A DNA stretch of 35,354 bases from the NCBI GenBank assembly GCA_002707785.1, contig PANW01000085.1, forward strand, positions 1 to 35,354. Direction: 5' to 3'. Shown piece by piece: positions 35,239 to 35,354 of the stretch; positions within the stretch are counted from its first letter, which is position 1; every line of letters starts with the position of its first letter. A program made the position numbers and the translations under genes. The stretch is from Cellvibrionaceae bacterium (GTDB taxonomy: Bacteria; Pseudomonadota; Gammaproteobacteria; Pseudomonadales; Cellvibrionaceae). The notes under the pieces were generated by a model. It did not search any database and was not told the DNA's origin. It was given only the letters and a program-made list of their open reading frames with translations.

Positions 35239-35248
35239 GATGCGAGAT
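35239..35248. repeat. Inverted single copy of the heptamer unit
   Basis: GATGCGAGAT lies seven bases after the gltX stop and is the exact reverse complement of ATCTCGCATC in the array that starts at 35286. A 10-base-pair stem could form between this copy and any unit of the array. Confidence 0.7.
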
Positions 35249-35284
35249 AACGAGTTGACGAGATTCGAGTAACGGCCAGGCTGT

Positions 35285-35354
<70 letters not shown>

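Overview
The window looks like part of the chromosome of a marine-type gammaproteobacterium. This rests on an exosortase A (XrtA/EpsH) exopolysaccharide locus, a gammaproteobacterial-style glutamyl-tRNA synthetase gene (gltX), and moderate base composition. I cannot name the genus from sequence alone. Almost the whole window is one surface-polysaccharide locus. No rRNA, tRNA, CRISPR array, transposase or integrase was recognised.

Positions 1-12150, plus strand: the XrtA-associated biosynthesis operon. It starts inside a fused exosortase A-EpsI gene cut by the window edge. It continues with a TIGR03088-type glycosyltransferase, a glutamine-dependent amidotransferase (TIGR03108 type), a TIGR04063-type glycosyltransferase, a glycosyltransferase fused to a CapK/PaaK-like adenylate-forming domain, an O-antigen-ligase-like protein (TIGR03097 type), an acyl carrier protein, a fusion of the two XrtA-associated alpha/beta hydrolases, and a low-molecular-weight tyrosine phosphatase. 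Many neighbours overlap by ATGA or are a few bases apart.

Positions 12140-22529, minus strand: a tightly packed accessory operon. Listed in the direction of transcription (high to low coordinate) it encodes an exported TPR protein, a family 2 glycosyltransferase, a DUF2264 protein, an asparagine-synthase-like protein without the glutaminase cysteine, a NodB-type polysaccharide deacetylase, an ATP-grasp/FemAB-like acyltransferase fusion, a second deacetylase and a second ATP-grasp protein. The alternation of deacetylases with ATP-grasp ligases suggests removal of N-acetyl groups followed by re-acylation or aminoacylation of sugar amines. This is the best candidate for an undescribed system here.

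Positions 22946-26242, plus strand: a family 2 glycosyltransferase, a Wzx-like flippase and a membrane-anchored methyltransferase. Positions 26313-32573, minus strand: a family 2 glycosyltransferase, a large beta-propeller/beta-helix protein, and the XrtA-associated PLP decarboxylase (TIGR03099 type) and acyl-CoA ligase (TIGR03098 type). The last two normally travel with the ACP and hydrolases found about 18 kb away, so the accessory module appears to sit inside the conserved XrtA set.

Positions 32574-35354: a repeat-bearing intergenic region with a promoter for the ligase operon, a small hypothetical gene, gltX, and a heptanucleotide tandem array that runs off the window end.

Working model: glycosyltransferases build a lipid-linked repeat unit. 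The amidotransferases, ATP-grasp enzymes, deacetylases, ACP/ligase/decarboxylase set and methyltransferase decorate it. The flippase and the ligase-like protein export or transfer it. Exosortase A processes PEP-CTERM proteins, none of which is encoded in the window. The phosphatase probably counteracts a tyrosine kinase encoded upstream of the window.
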